Origin: RGIG8244 sp045639325
GTDB taxonomy: Bacteria > Verrucomicrobiota > Lentisphaeria > Victivallales > UBA1829
NCBI GenBank assembly: GCA_045639325.1
Contig: JAZUCU010000018.1
Coordinates: forward strand, 1-27,971
Direction of reading: 5' to 3'
Length of the DNA stretch: 27,971 bases
The notes under the pieces are model-generated. The model was given only the letters and a program-made list of their open reading frames with translations. It searched no databases and was not told the origin of the DNA. Positions 1 through 8,810 of the stretch are shown in pieces; within the stretch, counting starts at the first letter, position 1, and each line of letters opens with the position of its first letter. The position numbers and the translations under genes were made by a program.

Positions 1-165
1 CGCCGATGATTATATCGTTCTTGGCACCGCCGACAATGCGGTCATTACCGGCATCACCAAAGAGGGTGTTATTGCCATTGTTTGCCCAGATGGTGTCATC
101 ACCAAGACCGCCGTAAATTGTCATGCCGTCGCCACTGTAAGAGAACCGCTGACTGGTCATATCAA
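1..165 (-). repeat. RTX (hemolysin-type calcium-binding) nonapeptide repeats
   Basis: In the frame of the giant minus-strand gene the peptide reads YGGLGDDTIWANNGNNTLFG, then DAGNDRIVGGAKNDIIIG, the GGxGxDxxx pattern of RTX repeats. They run off the edge, so their number and any C-terminal secretion signal cannot be seen. In known families these repeats fold on Ca2+ outside the cell. Confidence 0.85.
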
Positions 166-3100
166 TCACGTCATCCCCTGCCCCGGCACGGATTTCATTG
201 ATTTTTGCGATACGCGCCTGATTACCGAAGATGGAATACATGTCATCCACAAACAGGGCATCGCCATTGGTATCGTCCGTCATAACAAGAATATTGGCAT
301 CATCGGACCCTGCGAATATATTGCTGAGATGATTTTTTCCATTGAGAGAAATTCTTTCGCCTGTGCCATTCCAACCATTGAGCACACCATGATGTTCTGC
401 GGCATAATAACCTTTTATCCAAGTATCGGTTGCATTGGCAAAGAAAAGATCCATATTGCCATCCGCATCGGAAATAAACGTCTGCGGGGTGACATTATTG
501 GTGGAAACGATATCATTTCCGGCGATATCATCCACCTGCCATTGATATGTTCCGGCAGGCAAACCATAAGTATCCAACGCATTGCCGTTTACATTTACCG
601 TAAGGGTATTCGCAAAATTATTCTGAGAGTATTTTACGACATGTGCGCCGTAGGAAAGATCGGAGAAATCAATACCATTTTTATCACCCGACACATTGAC
701 AGAATATGCGCCCTGAATAGAAAGCAGCAATTGATCGTTTTCTTTTATAAGGGAACAGGTAACACCATCATAATAAATTGATGCACCGTTTACAGTCAGC
801 GAACCGTAGTTGCTGCCGTTTGTTCCAATTGAAATACTGCCGGTAAAATCGCTTGCTCCGGTGGCAAGTTTATAAATACCACTTGTCTGATTATGGGAAA
901 CTGTTATGTAGTATGAAGCCCCCATAATCATACCCATATCTGTAATGATTGCATCATCGGAAGTGGTACGTTCATTTACCATGAAATAGATATTGGCACC
1001 GTATGCACGCACCACGTCTTCCGTTGCCGAAGTTCCGGCAGAAGAAACCGTTACTTTTCCGCCGGCAAATGTATCACCTTTCAGAACGGAACCGGCATAA
1101 AGGCGCAGATAACCGCCGGAGTGAACCTCTACAGTATCAAGAGTTCCACTGCCATGAACCGTTATATAACCGCTGGAATTGATGGTATTGCTTGTTGCCG
1201 TTCCGCCATAATAAACATGCAGCCAACTGTTGGAATTGACCATGTTGCTTGTTGCCGTTCCACCGGAATAAATATGAAGCCAACTGCTGTTCAAAACCGT
1301 ATCCACGGCATGGATGTCTTCTTCGTAGACATTGCTTGTCGGCATACCGCCGGTTCCGTCATAATTGTGATAAGCGGTATCGCCGACATACATGCTGCCG
1401 CCGTCAAGAACCGTATGCTGAATGCAACCAAGCATTTCCAACTTGCCATCACGATCAATGACCGTATTGACTGCACTTCCGCCATTCTGTACTTTCAAAG
1501 TTGCGGCTTTGCTGACCGTTACCGCAGATGCCACAGTATATTTTTCCATAATCAGCTGCGCATCAGAATGAACAATAGCTCCGGAAAGATACATCTGCGG
1601 ATTTTCTTCATCGGCAAAACAAGTCAATTTTGCGGCAGATTGCAATTGTACATTGTACAAAGTAGCATCTGTGGCTTCGGCAATGCAACGGCTTTCCAGA
1701 GTAAATCCATGAACGGTAGCATTGGCAATCGGAGTAATTACATCACCGTAAACTTCTTCATCTTTGTCCGGTCCGCCACTGCTGTGTAACAACACATTCC
1801 GTTCTGTATTTGCATAACGCTTGAAAGTCAAATCATACACGACACAACCCCTTGCAATTTCAATTTTACCGCCGGAACTGACTGTGACACCGCTGTACAC
1901 GCCTTCAGATTCCACATTCAATGTGGCAGATTTTGCAACATAAGTCTGCCATGCAGTACCGCCGGAAAGCACATGCAATTTCGTATTTTCATTAAGCAGA
2001 GTTCCATATGCAAGACCGCCGGATGATACATACATGGCATTGACTCCATCTTTTGTCAGAACAACAGAATCAACACGGGAGCCATATTGATTCAGTGTAC
2101 TACCGGAGAATGTTTTTACGCTGTAATCTGGCACTGTAAGCGATGCGATATTGCTGATATTACCCGCAGCATCGATTGCACGGAAATAATATGCGGTATT
2201 CATTTCCGTAATAAAATCATCGGTATATTCCAGCCAATTGATCTGATCCAACGAATACTGTTTTGTGATATCTTTTTCAGCAAAAGTAACCGTCAAAACT
2301 ACATCCTGACTGGCTTTCGTAATGGTTTGAAGCTCTAATGCTGGTGCTGCAGGAGCAATTTTATCAATATTATCCACGGTATACTGGACAACCTGGGATA
2401 CATTTTCTGCAGTATCAAAACTGCGGAAATAAACACTTCCGTTTGCCGTCATCACAACTCCAGTTGAGTAGGTATACCAGGTTGCGTTGTCATAACTGTA
2501 TTCCCGGATAACGGAATCTTCGCTGAATGTAGCCGTAATCGTTACATCCTGATTTGTCGGAGTTGTAATATCCGCTGCTGCAACAGGTTTATCGGGCGCT
2601 ATCCGGTCAATATTGGATACCTGATATCGGATAATTTCTGATACATTCCCCGCATTATCCTGACAACGGAAATAAACCGTTTTATTTTCTGTAACCGTAA
2701 CACTTGAACCACTCGTCCAATTGCTGTTATCAAAGCTGTATTCAACGGATTTGATGCCGCTGCCATCCGTTGTCTCAGCGGTAAGAATAACATCCTGATT
2801 TGTCCAGTCGGTCATGTTCGCCGTAATGGAAAGAGTCGGAAATTCTTTATCAATGTTTTCGACAAGTACACTATCCGTTGTAACATTGCCTGCATTGTCA
2901 GTTACACGGAAATAAACCGTTTTATTTTCGGCTACTGTAACGCTTGCACCATTCGTCCAACTTACATTATCAAAGCTGTATTCAACGGATTTGACACCGC
3001 TGGCATCATCCGCTGTCACGGCGGTAAGAATAACATCCTGATTCGTCCAGCCGGTCACATTACCCGTAATGGCAAGAGTCGGAAACACCTTATCGATTTT

Positions 3101-6100
3101 ATTGACGATTACACTGTCTGCTGTAATATTTCCCGCATAGTCAGTCACACGGAAATAAACCGTTTTATTTTCGGTAACTGTAACACTTGAACCACTCGTC
3201 CAATTGCTGTTATCAAAGCTGTATTCAACGGATTTGACACCGCTGGCATCATCCGCTGTCACGGCGGAAAGAATAACATCCTGATTCGTCCAGCCGGTCA
3301 CATTACCCGTAATGGAAAGAGTCGGCAATTCTTTATCAATGTTGGAGACATTATACGTTGTTGTTTCTGATACATTTCCAGCCTTGTCCATTGACCGGAA
3401 AGAGACCGTCCCATTACTTGTAAATTCAATTCCGGATTCGTATGTACGCCATACGCCATCTTCCAGACAATATTCGTTTTTTACGGAATCATCAGCAAAT
3501 ACCGCAGACACGGTAACATTTGTATTAGTCGGGGCAATAACATCTGCAGAAACAATCGGAGCATCCGGCAGAATAATATCCCCGACTGTAATATTCAACA
3601 GCAGATCACCGTCAACTTGCACAAGAGAATAACAATATTTGCCACGATCAAGATCCGTACCGTTTACAGTAAGTGTCCCCAGAACTGCAAGGTCACTGCG
3701 TATGATAAAATATCCCTGAAAATCCGCTGCTCCCTGAGCAATTTTATATTGACCATATTCCTGGGTCGATGACAATTCCAAAATATATTGCGGCAATCCC
3801 TGGATACGGGAAAGATCATTTATAAGATAATCGTCGTTGACTGTTCTTCCGGCAATAGATAATGTGATGTAAGAACCGCTATATGCAGAAACAACAGCAC
3901 CTTTTTCAACATACAAACTGCCACCGTGAGAGGCCTCGGCGGAAATAAACATTCTGCCGCCATACAATAATGTGGTGTTTTTCACCTCAGCTCCGCTTGC
4001 AAGCTGCATATACGCGGACTTGACAATGACATTTTCAACAGAACCGCCACTGGAAACAAACATTTCATTACCAGATATACAAATGTTGTCTGAAAGGATT
4101 ATTTTTCCGTTTCCGCTTAAAGATTTATCTTCTTTAAACGCAAATCCGTTAAGAAAACCTCCGGCTTTCAAGGTCAGATTCGAAGCAGAACCACCGGATC
4201 TGGAAAGAGCAATTTCACCTGCACTTTCAACAACGATATCGGTTCCTTTTCCATAATCAGAAATATATACTGAGCCATCAGCTTTGACCGTAATATCGTT
4301 TATATTGCCGCTGGTAACAGAAACAGAACCTTGTGCATTTACGGTAATATTTTTCGCCGTTCCACCAGCATAAACAGACAAAAATCCATCTACTGTGGCT
4401 GTGTCAGCTGCACCGCCGCTGGAGATGTACATTCTACCGCTGGAATTGACCGTGGTGCTGTTCGCCACACCGCCGCTGAAGATGTACATGTAGCCTCTAG
4501 AGTTAACCGTGGTGCTGTTCGCCACGCCGCTGGAGATGTATATGGAGCCACCATCGTTGACTGTAGTACTGTTCGCCACACCGCCGCTGGAGATGTGCAT
4601 GTTACCACTGGAATTGACCGTAGTACTGTTCGCGATACCGCCGTGTGAGATGAACATGACACCATCGGAGACCGTAGTGCTGTTCGCCACACCACCATTG
4701 TAGATGGTCATGACGCCGCTGACAGTAGTACTGTCAGCCGTTCCATAAATTTTTATGTAGCCTCTAGAGTTAACCGTGGTGCTGTTCGCTACACCGCCGC
4801 TGGAGATATACAGGCAGCCGTAAGAATTAACGGTTGTGTTGTTTGCCGTTCCACCGCTTTCGATGTACATATCTCCATACATTGTTGTGTTGTTCGCCTC
4901 CCCTCCGGAGGAAATGAACATGGAACCTTCGGATACAGTAGTACTATTTACCATTCCACCGGAAGATATGTGCATGTTTCCGTAATTTACGATTGTCTTA
5001 TTTGCCGTTCCGCCGGAGTAAACAATTGCGGATTCCCCATCAGACAATACAAAATCAGAACTACTGTTAAATTTATCTACAAGCTCATTATTTTTGCCTA
5101 TATAAATGTTTGCATCCCGTTCAAGATATTCAACACCTATGCCACCCCAAGCAGAAATAGATCCTTGCCATGGATTAAAAACAATGGTTGCCTTCCCACC
5201 GTAGTCGACAAAAACTGAGCCGCCGGAATTCACTGTTATGCTGTTTGCTGTACCCCCGCTGGAGACATATATAAAACCATAATCTACTGTCGTGTTGTTT
5301 GCTATCCCTGCTTTGGAGATACGCAAATTTCCGGAATTAAGGAGCGTGTTGTTTGCCGTACCCCCGCTGGAGATATACAAAAAACCATAATCTACTGTCG
5401 TGTTATTTGCCACGCCTCCGCTGAAAATACACACAGAGCCGCCAGTTATGGTTGTGTTATTCGCGATGCCGTTGACACACAAAGAACCTCTATTCACAGT
5501 CGTGCTGTTTACTATCCCCCCATTGGAGACATGCAAATAGCCGTTGATCATTTTTATATTTGTGTAATTTGCCGCACCACCGTTAAAGACATACAAACAA
5601 CCGTTATTCACAGTTGTATTGTTTGCTATTCCCCCATTGGAGACTCTCAAATAGCCGGAATTAAGGAGCGTACCGTTTGTTACACCGCCGCTGGATACAT
5701 CCACTGTGCCATAATCATTAACGATTGTATTGTTCGCCGTTCCGCCGGTGTAAACAATTGCAGATACTCCGGTAGATATGATTGCATCAGAGCAATTATC
5801 GCATTTGCTGATTAAACCTGAAAATGCATTGCCGATATATATGTTGGCATTCCGTTCAAGATATGTAACAACTGCGCCAGTCGAGGAATAAATTTTTCCC
5901 TGCCACGGATTGTATGTTATACTGGCTGTGCCACCGGAGGAAACGAACATACTACCATAGTAATTCACCGTGGTATTATCTGCCAATCCGTCGGAATCAA
6001 TGATCATGGAACCATTGGATACAGTCGTACTGTTTGCTGTTCCGCCGGAAGAAATGAACATGGAACCATTGGATACAGTCGTATCGTTTGCTGTTCCGCC

Positions 6101-7405
6101 GGAAGAAATGAATATGGAACCACTGATTACAGTAGTATTGTTTGCGGTCCCGCCGGAATAAATAATTGCCGAATACCCACTGGTAATATTCAAGTTTTCT
6201 ACCGCATCATATTTCGCAATCAAACCACTATAGTATTGGCCATAATAAATATTCGCATCCCGTTCAAGATATTCAACTACAGCTCCACCGGAAACATAAA
6301 TTGTTCCACGCCACGGATTGTATACTATACTGGCTGTTCCCCCTGCAGAAATAAACAACGAGCCGTTGGTATTTACTGTTATGTTGTGCGCAACTCCACC
6401 GGAGGAAATGGTCATACCGCCGCAGGTATTTACAGTTGTGCTGTTCACCACAGCACCGTTATAAACATAGAGAAATCCGCTTGAGTTGACCTGGGTATTA
6501 TCTGCTATGCCATAAACGTACAGATTGCCAGAATAATTAATTGTAGTACTGTTCGCAGTACCTCCTTTGGAAACATGCATTGAACCAAATGAATCAACTA
6601 AAGTAAAATTTGCAACTCCTCCATCATCAACAAATATGCCATCTTGATAATACAGGTTGCACATTTTGACACTGGTATTGTTCGCTACACCACCACTGGA
6701 GACATATATTCTCCCTCCTTTATAACCTAGAGTATAGTTTGCTGTCCCCCCGCTGAAGATGTTTACGTTGCCGCCGGAATAAATCGTAGTATTGTTTGCC
6801 ACGCCTCCGTTGGAAATATGCAGATTACCACCGATACTGTATGTACTGTTTGCTACTCCGCCGGAATAAATGTATATATCATCGTAGTACAAATTTACCC
6901 CCGTAGAAGTGACTCCGGAAGACACATAGTAGGCTGCGGCATAGGCGTTCAAACCTTCGCCGCCATGATCGAGGGTGCCGAGTAAGTGGTCGGTTTCATG
7001 AGCGATGGTGTTGACGATTTCAAAATCAGTGGCAGAAGAATCGAGATTGACAAAGGCGTTATCGGATTTATGGGCATTATTATAGTCGATGGTTTCAGCA
7101 AGTCCGGCAAATGTTCCATAGGCATCGAAGGCAGAAGTTTTACCGATGTAAATGGTGGAATATTCTCCGGAAACAGGGCGTTCCGTAACAAATTTTACAT
7201 TCTGTGAAGCATATTTTTCATTGAGCAGATATAATATGTTTTCGATCCGTTCTTTCGTCAGAAGCGAATGTTGTACTTCCACATTGTCGATGGTCAAAAA
7301 TTCGCCATTGTAACGGGTGAGTTCGCCGTCAAAATCAAGATACACGATTTGAGCAGCAATCTGTGTCACCTGCTGAATGCCGCCTTGTAAAATATCATCT
7401 GCCAT
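1..7405 (-). CDS. Giant leaderless metalloprotease/adhesin with AIDA-type, Ig-like and RTX repeats (partial, 3' end outside window)
   Basis: Open frame of 2468 codons from ATG at 7405, read out of the left edge; key regions were translated and stay in one frame. A GAGG ribosome site lies 6 bases before the ATG. No signal peptide or membrane segment is visible at the start (MADDILQGGIQQVTQ). Residues 136-147 read HETDHLLGTLDH, matching the metzincin zinc motif HExxHxxGxxD/H with Asp146 (or His147) as third ligand. From about residue 170 to 1150 come GG-containing AIDA/PATR-like repeats. A ~95-residue module follows (about 1180-1272), then about six Ig-like domains (about 1280-1780), more GG repeats, a second module copy (about 2139-2216), a DADGNMDLFF-type segment and RTX repeats (GGLGDD, GDAGND). 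RTX repeats in the family bind calcium and usually precede a C-terminal type I secretion signal. Probable exported protease or adhesin; substrate unknown. Confidence 0.85.
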   Translation of the reverse strand, partial: MADDILQGGIQQVTQIAAQIVYLDFDGELTRYNGEFLTIDNVEVQHSLLTKERIENILYLLNEKYASQNVKFVTERPVSGEYSTIYIGKTSAFDAYGTFAGLAETIDYNNAHKSDNAFVNLDSSATDFEIVNTIAHETDHLLGTLDHGGEGLNAYAAAYYVSSGVTSTGVNLYYDDIYIYSGGVANSTYSIGGNLHISNGGVANNTTIYSGGNVNIFSGGTANYTLGYKGGRIYVSSGGVANNTSVKMCNLYYQDGIFVDDGGVANFTLVDSFGSMHVSKGGTANSTTINYSGNLYVYGIADNTQVNSSGFLYVYNGAVVNSTTVNTCGGMTISSGGVAHNITVNTNGSLFISAGGTASIVYNPWRGTIYVSGGAVVEYLERDANIYYGQYYSGLIAKYDAVENLNITSGYSAIIYSGGTANNTTVISGSIFISSGGTANDTTVSNGSMFISSGGTANSTTVSNGSMIIDSDGLADNTTVNYYGSMFVSSGGTASITYNPWQGKIYSSTGAVVTYLERNANIYIGNAFSGLISKCDNCSDAIISTGVSAIVYTGGTANNTIVNDYGTVDVSSGGVTNGTLLNSGYLRVSNGGIANNTTVNNGCLYVFNGGAANYTNIKMINGYLHVSNGGIVNSTTVNRGSLCVNGIANNTTITGGSVCIFSGGVANNTTVDYGFLYISSGGTANNTLLNSGNLRISKAGIANNTTVDYGFIYVSSGGTANSITVNSGGSVFVDYGGKATIVFNPWQGSISAWGGIGVEYLERDANIYIGKNNELVDKFNSSSDFVLSDGESAIVYSGGTANKTIVNYGNMHISSGGMVNSTTVSEGSMFISSGGEANNTTMYGDMYIESGGTANNTTVNSYGCLYISSGGVANSTTVNSRGYIKIYGTADSTTVSGVMTIYNGGVANSTTVSDGVMFISHGGIANSTTVNSSGNMHISSGGVANSTTVNDGGSIYISSGVANSTTVNSRGYMYIFSGGVANSTTVNSSGRMYISSGGAADTATVDGFLSVYAGGTAKNITVNAQGSVSVTSGNINDITVKADGSVYISDYGKGTDIVVESAGEIALSRSGGSASNLTLKAGGFLNGFAFKEDKSLSGNGKIILSDNICISGNEMFVSSGGSVENVIVKSAYMQLASGAEVKNTTLLYGGRMFISAEASHGGSLYVEKGAVVSAYSGSYITLSIAGRTVNDDYLINDLSRIQGLPQYILELSSTQEYGQYKIAQGAADFQGYFIIRSDLAVLGTLTVNGTDLDRGKYCYSLVQVDGDLLLNITVGDIILPDAPIVSADVIAPTNTNVTVSAVFADDSVKNEYCLEDGVWRTYESGIEFTSNGTVSFRSMDKAGNVSETTTYNVSNIDKELPTLSITGNVTGWTNQDVILSAVTADDASGVKSVEYSFDNSNWTSGSSVTVTENKTVYFRVTDYAGNITADSVIVNKIDKVFPTLAITGNVTGWTNQDVILTAVTADDASGVKSVEYSFDNVSWTNGASVTVAENKTVYFRVTDNAGNVTTDSVLVENIDKEFPTLSITANMTDWTNQDVILTAETTDGSGIKSVEYSFDNSNWTSGSSVTVTENKTVYFRCQDNAGNVSEIIRYQVSNIDRIAPDKPVAAADITTPTNQDVTITATFSEDSVIREYSYDNATWYTYSTGVVMTANGSVYFRSFDTAENVSQVVQYTVDNIDKIAPAAPALELQTITKASQDVVLTVTFAEKDITKQYSLDQINWLEYTDDFITEMNTAYYFRAIDAAGNISNIASLTVPDYSVKTFSGSTLNQYGSRVDSVVLTKDGVNAMYVSSGGLAYGTLLNENTKLHVLSGGTAWQTYVAKSATLNVESEGVYSGVTVSSGGKIEIARGCVVYDLTFKRYANTERNVLLHSSGGPDKDEEVYGDVITPIANATVHGFTLESRCIAEATDATLYNVQLQSAAKLTCFADEENPQMYLSGAIVHSDAQLIMEKYTVASAVTVSKAATLKVQNGGSAVNTVIDRDGKLEMLGCIQHTVLDGGSMYVGDTAYHNYDGTGGMPTSNVYEEDIHAVDTVLNSSWLHIYSGGTATSNMVNSNSWLHVYYGGTATSNTINSSGYITVHGSGTLDTVEVHSGGYLRLYAGSVLKGDTFAGGKVTVSSAGTSATEDVVRAYGANIYFMVNERTTSDDAIITDMGMIMGASYYITVSHNQTSGIYKLATGASDFTGSISIGTNGSNYGSLTVNGASIYYDGVTCSLIKENDQLLLSIQGAYSVNVSGDKNGIDFSDLSYGAHVVKYSQNNFANTLTVNVNGNALDTYGLPAGTYQWQVDDIAGNDIVSTNNVTPQTFISDADGNMDLFFANATDTWIKGYYAAEHHGVLNGWNGTGERISLNGKNHLSNIFAGSDDANILVMTDDTNGDALFVDDMYSIFGNQARIAKINEIRAGAGDDVIDMTSQRFSYSGDGMTIYGGLGDDTIWANNGNNTLFGDAGNDRIVGGAKNDIIIG
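740..1005 (-). repeat. Shared ~95-residue module, minus-gene copy 2
   Basis: Reads VNERTTSDDAII, then QTSGIYKLATGASDFTGSIS, then GSLTVNG, then a YYDG and LLLSI ending. It lines up with one other copy in this gene (near 3600-3870) and four in the giant plus-strand gene. It follows a run of GG repeats and may cap that block (inference). It has no Cys pair. Confidence 0.75.
2090..3565 (-). repeat. Tandem Ig-like domains, about six units
   Basis: Units share the pattern TNQDV..T...., then EYS(F/Y)DN..W, then VYFR..D.AGNVS and end in NIDK, typical of bacterial Ig-like domains in surface proteins. Three consecutive units are nearly identical in DNA: the same stretch beginning cggaaataaaccgtttt starts at 2667, 2907 and 3150, giving periods of 240 and 243 bases. 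This suggests recent duplication or gene conversion. Probable stalk or spacer. Confidence 0.8.
3585..3875 (-). repeat. Shared ~95-residue module, minus-gene copy 1
   Basis: Reads IAGRTVNDDYLINDL, then QEYGQYKIAQGAADFQGYF, then LGTLTVNG, then YSLVQVDGDLLLNI. It has the same order of motifs as the other five copies in the window and separates the long GG-repeat block from the Ig-like domains. No Cys pair. I do not recognise it as a named domain. Confidence 0.75.
3960..6905 (-). repeat. Long array of AIDA/PATR-type GG repeats
   Basis: Dozens of units of the form G.(L/M)(Y/F)(I/V)SSGG.AN.T.V, mostly 18 residues (54 bases) with some longer units. On the plus strand they show as recurring ccgccgctggagat and ccgccggaagaaatg cores. 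Neighbouring copies at 6000, 6054 and 6108 are almost identical. The GG repeat resembles the passenger repeat of AIDA-I-type adhesins, which forms a beta-helix. All are in frame with the giant minus-strand gene. Confidence 0.85.
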
Positions 7406-7433
7406 TTCTGCCTCATACTTTTTCTTATATAGT

Positions 7434-7462
7434 ATATAATAAAAGTAATGTAGCACATACAA
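7434..7462 (-). promoter_or_regulatory. Possible sigma70-type promoter of the giant minus-strand gene
   Basis: TTGTAT (7457-7462) and TTATAT (7434-7439) with a 17-base spacer, about 30 bases upstream of the ATG. The surroundings are AT-rich, so other alignments are possible. Confidence 0.4.
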
Positions 7463-7507
7463 GACAGAATTGCAAATAATATAAATCACTTACCAGTTAT
7501 ATTCTGC

Positions 7508-7548
7508 AAAAAAAATCAGCGATTCCGCACATAAAACGGAATCGCTGA
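7508..7548 (-). terminator. Rho-independent terminator
   Basis: A perfect 12-bp stem (7537-7548 with 7516-7527), a 9-base loop and eight T on the minus strand. It lies just after the 363-residue gene and separates it from the giant gene downstream. Confidence 0.9.
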
Positions 7549-7570
7549 ATAAAAATGCTGAAACAGCAAA

Positions 7571-8662
7571 TTAAAGTGCATTGAAATGCGGACGGCGGCG
7601 CGGAATCGGCGAATATTTCACCGTGCCATCTTCATCCGTCAACACGCCATTGGCAAATTGAATATCGGTCACGCCTGCAGCCCCCGTATAGAGCGCAAAG
7701 ACCTGTTGTTTCTGTGCCGGAGATTGGCAAATCATTGCCGGACGGGCAACGGTTACCGTATAATCTTTGTGCGCCAGCAGGATACCCCACTGTTCGGGAA
7801 TGGAATCGGGAATTTCCTGATCGTCCGGAATCAGCAGGTAATTTTCATTCGCCACCTGTTCCGCAATCAAACGGTCAAGTTTCCCTGTAAATTGCAAATC
7901 ATAACGGAGTTTTTCAATTTTCCGCAGACAACGGTGGTATTTCACACTTCTGGAACGTTCGTAATCCCAATCCCGTTCTTCATCGGGGAACAGGGACGTC
8001 TGAAGTTCCGGTTCCGTACTGCGAATCATATTCTCCAATGCCGCTTTCTTTTCCAATTGTTCATCCAATTCAGCCTGACAACGTGCCCGCATGGAACGGG
8101 GCATCAGACACCGTTCCGGCTGGGCGGCGGCAACAACCAGCATGGTACTGCGTACAGCAGCAGAAAGTCCGGGGGCGGTATTCAGGCAGACGGCAGCGGC
8201 ATCAACCGTAATGCGGGGGACAAAAGTACGGACTTTTGCGCCGATCATATCGGGGTGTTTCGATGCCAGATAGCCCAGAGCCATACGCCGGAGCATACGC
8301 TCGGAAACAGGTTTGCTGACTTCCTGCGCTTCTTCTTCTACCAATGCAGGGACGGCTTCGACAACCGGGCTGATGGCTTCTGCTTCCTCTTCACGGATGG
8401 CGGCAATCACCGGTTCTTCCGGAATCATATCATCATTCTGTACAGGCTGTTCGGCAGGGAAACTGGTATCTGCGGGGATGTAAGGAGCTTCCGTCTCTGC
8501 CGCAGGAGTCTGCCAGAGCTGTTCTTCTTCCGGTTCGGCTGTATTTTTACGGAGTATAGCGTCAAGAGCTTCCTCTTCCGAATCGAACTGCTCATCATCA
8601 TCGGGCAGAAGATCGGGGAAGAAATCAAACATTCCGTTATCGTTTTTATCTGCACTGCTCAT
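7571..8662 (-). CDS. Acidic-N-terminus protein of unknown function, 363 residues
   Basis: Starts at an ATG with AAGGAG about 9 bases upstream. Residues 1-115 are low-complexity, very rich in Glu, Asp, Pro and Ala, and probably disordered. Residues 118-360 look globular. The segment VRTFVPRITVDAAAV (144-158), followed by a hydrophobic strand (STMLVVAA, 172-179) and a later ENYLLIPDDQEIPDSIPEQW (273-292) before GILLAHKD (293-300), faintly recalls MmcB-type/PD-(D/E)XK nuclease-like proteins, where a client domain ends with LxFAVPxxFxxxxLPxxxGLI. The usual ExK pair is not evident, so activity is doubtful. It lies between the rpsA terminator and its own terminator, so it is probably monocistronic. 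No signal peptide or membrane helix. Function not assigned. Confidence 0.8.
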   Translation of the reverse strand: MSSADKNDNGMFDFFPDLLPDDDEQFDSEEEALDAILRKNTAEPEEEQLWQTPAAETEAPYIPADTSFPAEQPVQNDDMIPEEPVIAAIREEEAEAISPVVEAVPALVEEEAQEVSKPVSERMLRRMALGYLASKHPDMIGAKVRTFVPRITVDAAAVCLNTAPGLSAAVRSTMLVVAAAQPERCLMPRSMRARCQAELDEQLEKKAALENMIRSTEPELQTSLFPDEERDWDYERSRSVKYHRCLRKIEKLRYDLQFTGKLDRLIAEQVANENYLLIPDDQEIPDSIPEQWGILLAHKDYTVTVARPAMICQSPAQKQQVFALYTGAAGVTDIQFANGVLTDEDGTVKYSPIPRRRPHFNAL

Positions 8663-8708
8663 GGTGCTGTCTCCTTGAAATCAAAAAAAATGTAAAAGTA
8701 ATAGGAAA

Positions 8709-8746
8709 TAAAAAAGCCGGCATAACCTGGTGAGGCATAGCCGGCT
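8709..8746 (-). terminator. Rho-independent terminator of rpsA
   Basis: Minus strand AGCCGGC (8740-8746) pairs with GCCGGCT (8715-8721) and is followed by TTTTTTATTT. It begins about 65 bases past the rpsA stop codon. Confidence 0.85.
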
Positions 8747-8810
8747 GTCATGCTTTTTCGCAGGATGACCCGCGTGTGCGGATCATCCGGTCTGAAAGTG
8801 GCAGAAAAAC

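Noticed and set aside
329..6484. Many 60-220-codon plus-strand frames between 329 and 6484
   Set aside because: They are shadows of the repetitive giant minus-strand frame. Their repeat-like peptides mirror it and they have no start signals.
4400..6900. CRISPR-like regular DNA repeats
   Set aside because: The period is 54 bases or a multiple of 3, the spacers are not unique, and the repeats are in frame as GG-type peptide repeats.
7586..8695. 369-codon plus-strand frame opposite the 363-residue gene
   Set aside because: Antisense shadow. The minus-strand frame has a ribosome site, a terminator and a more normal composition.
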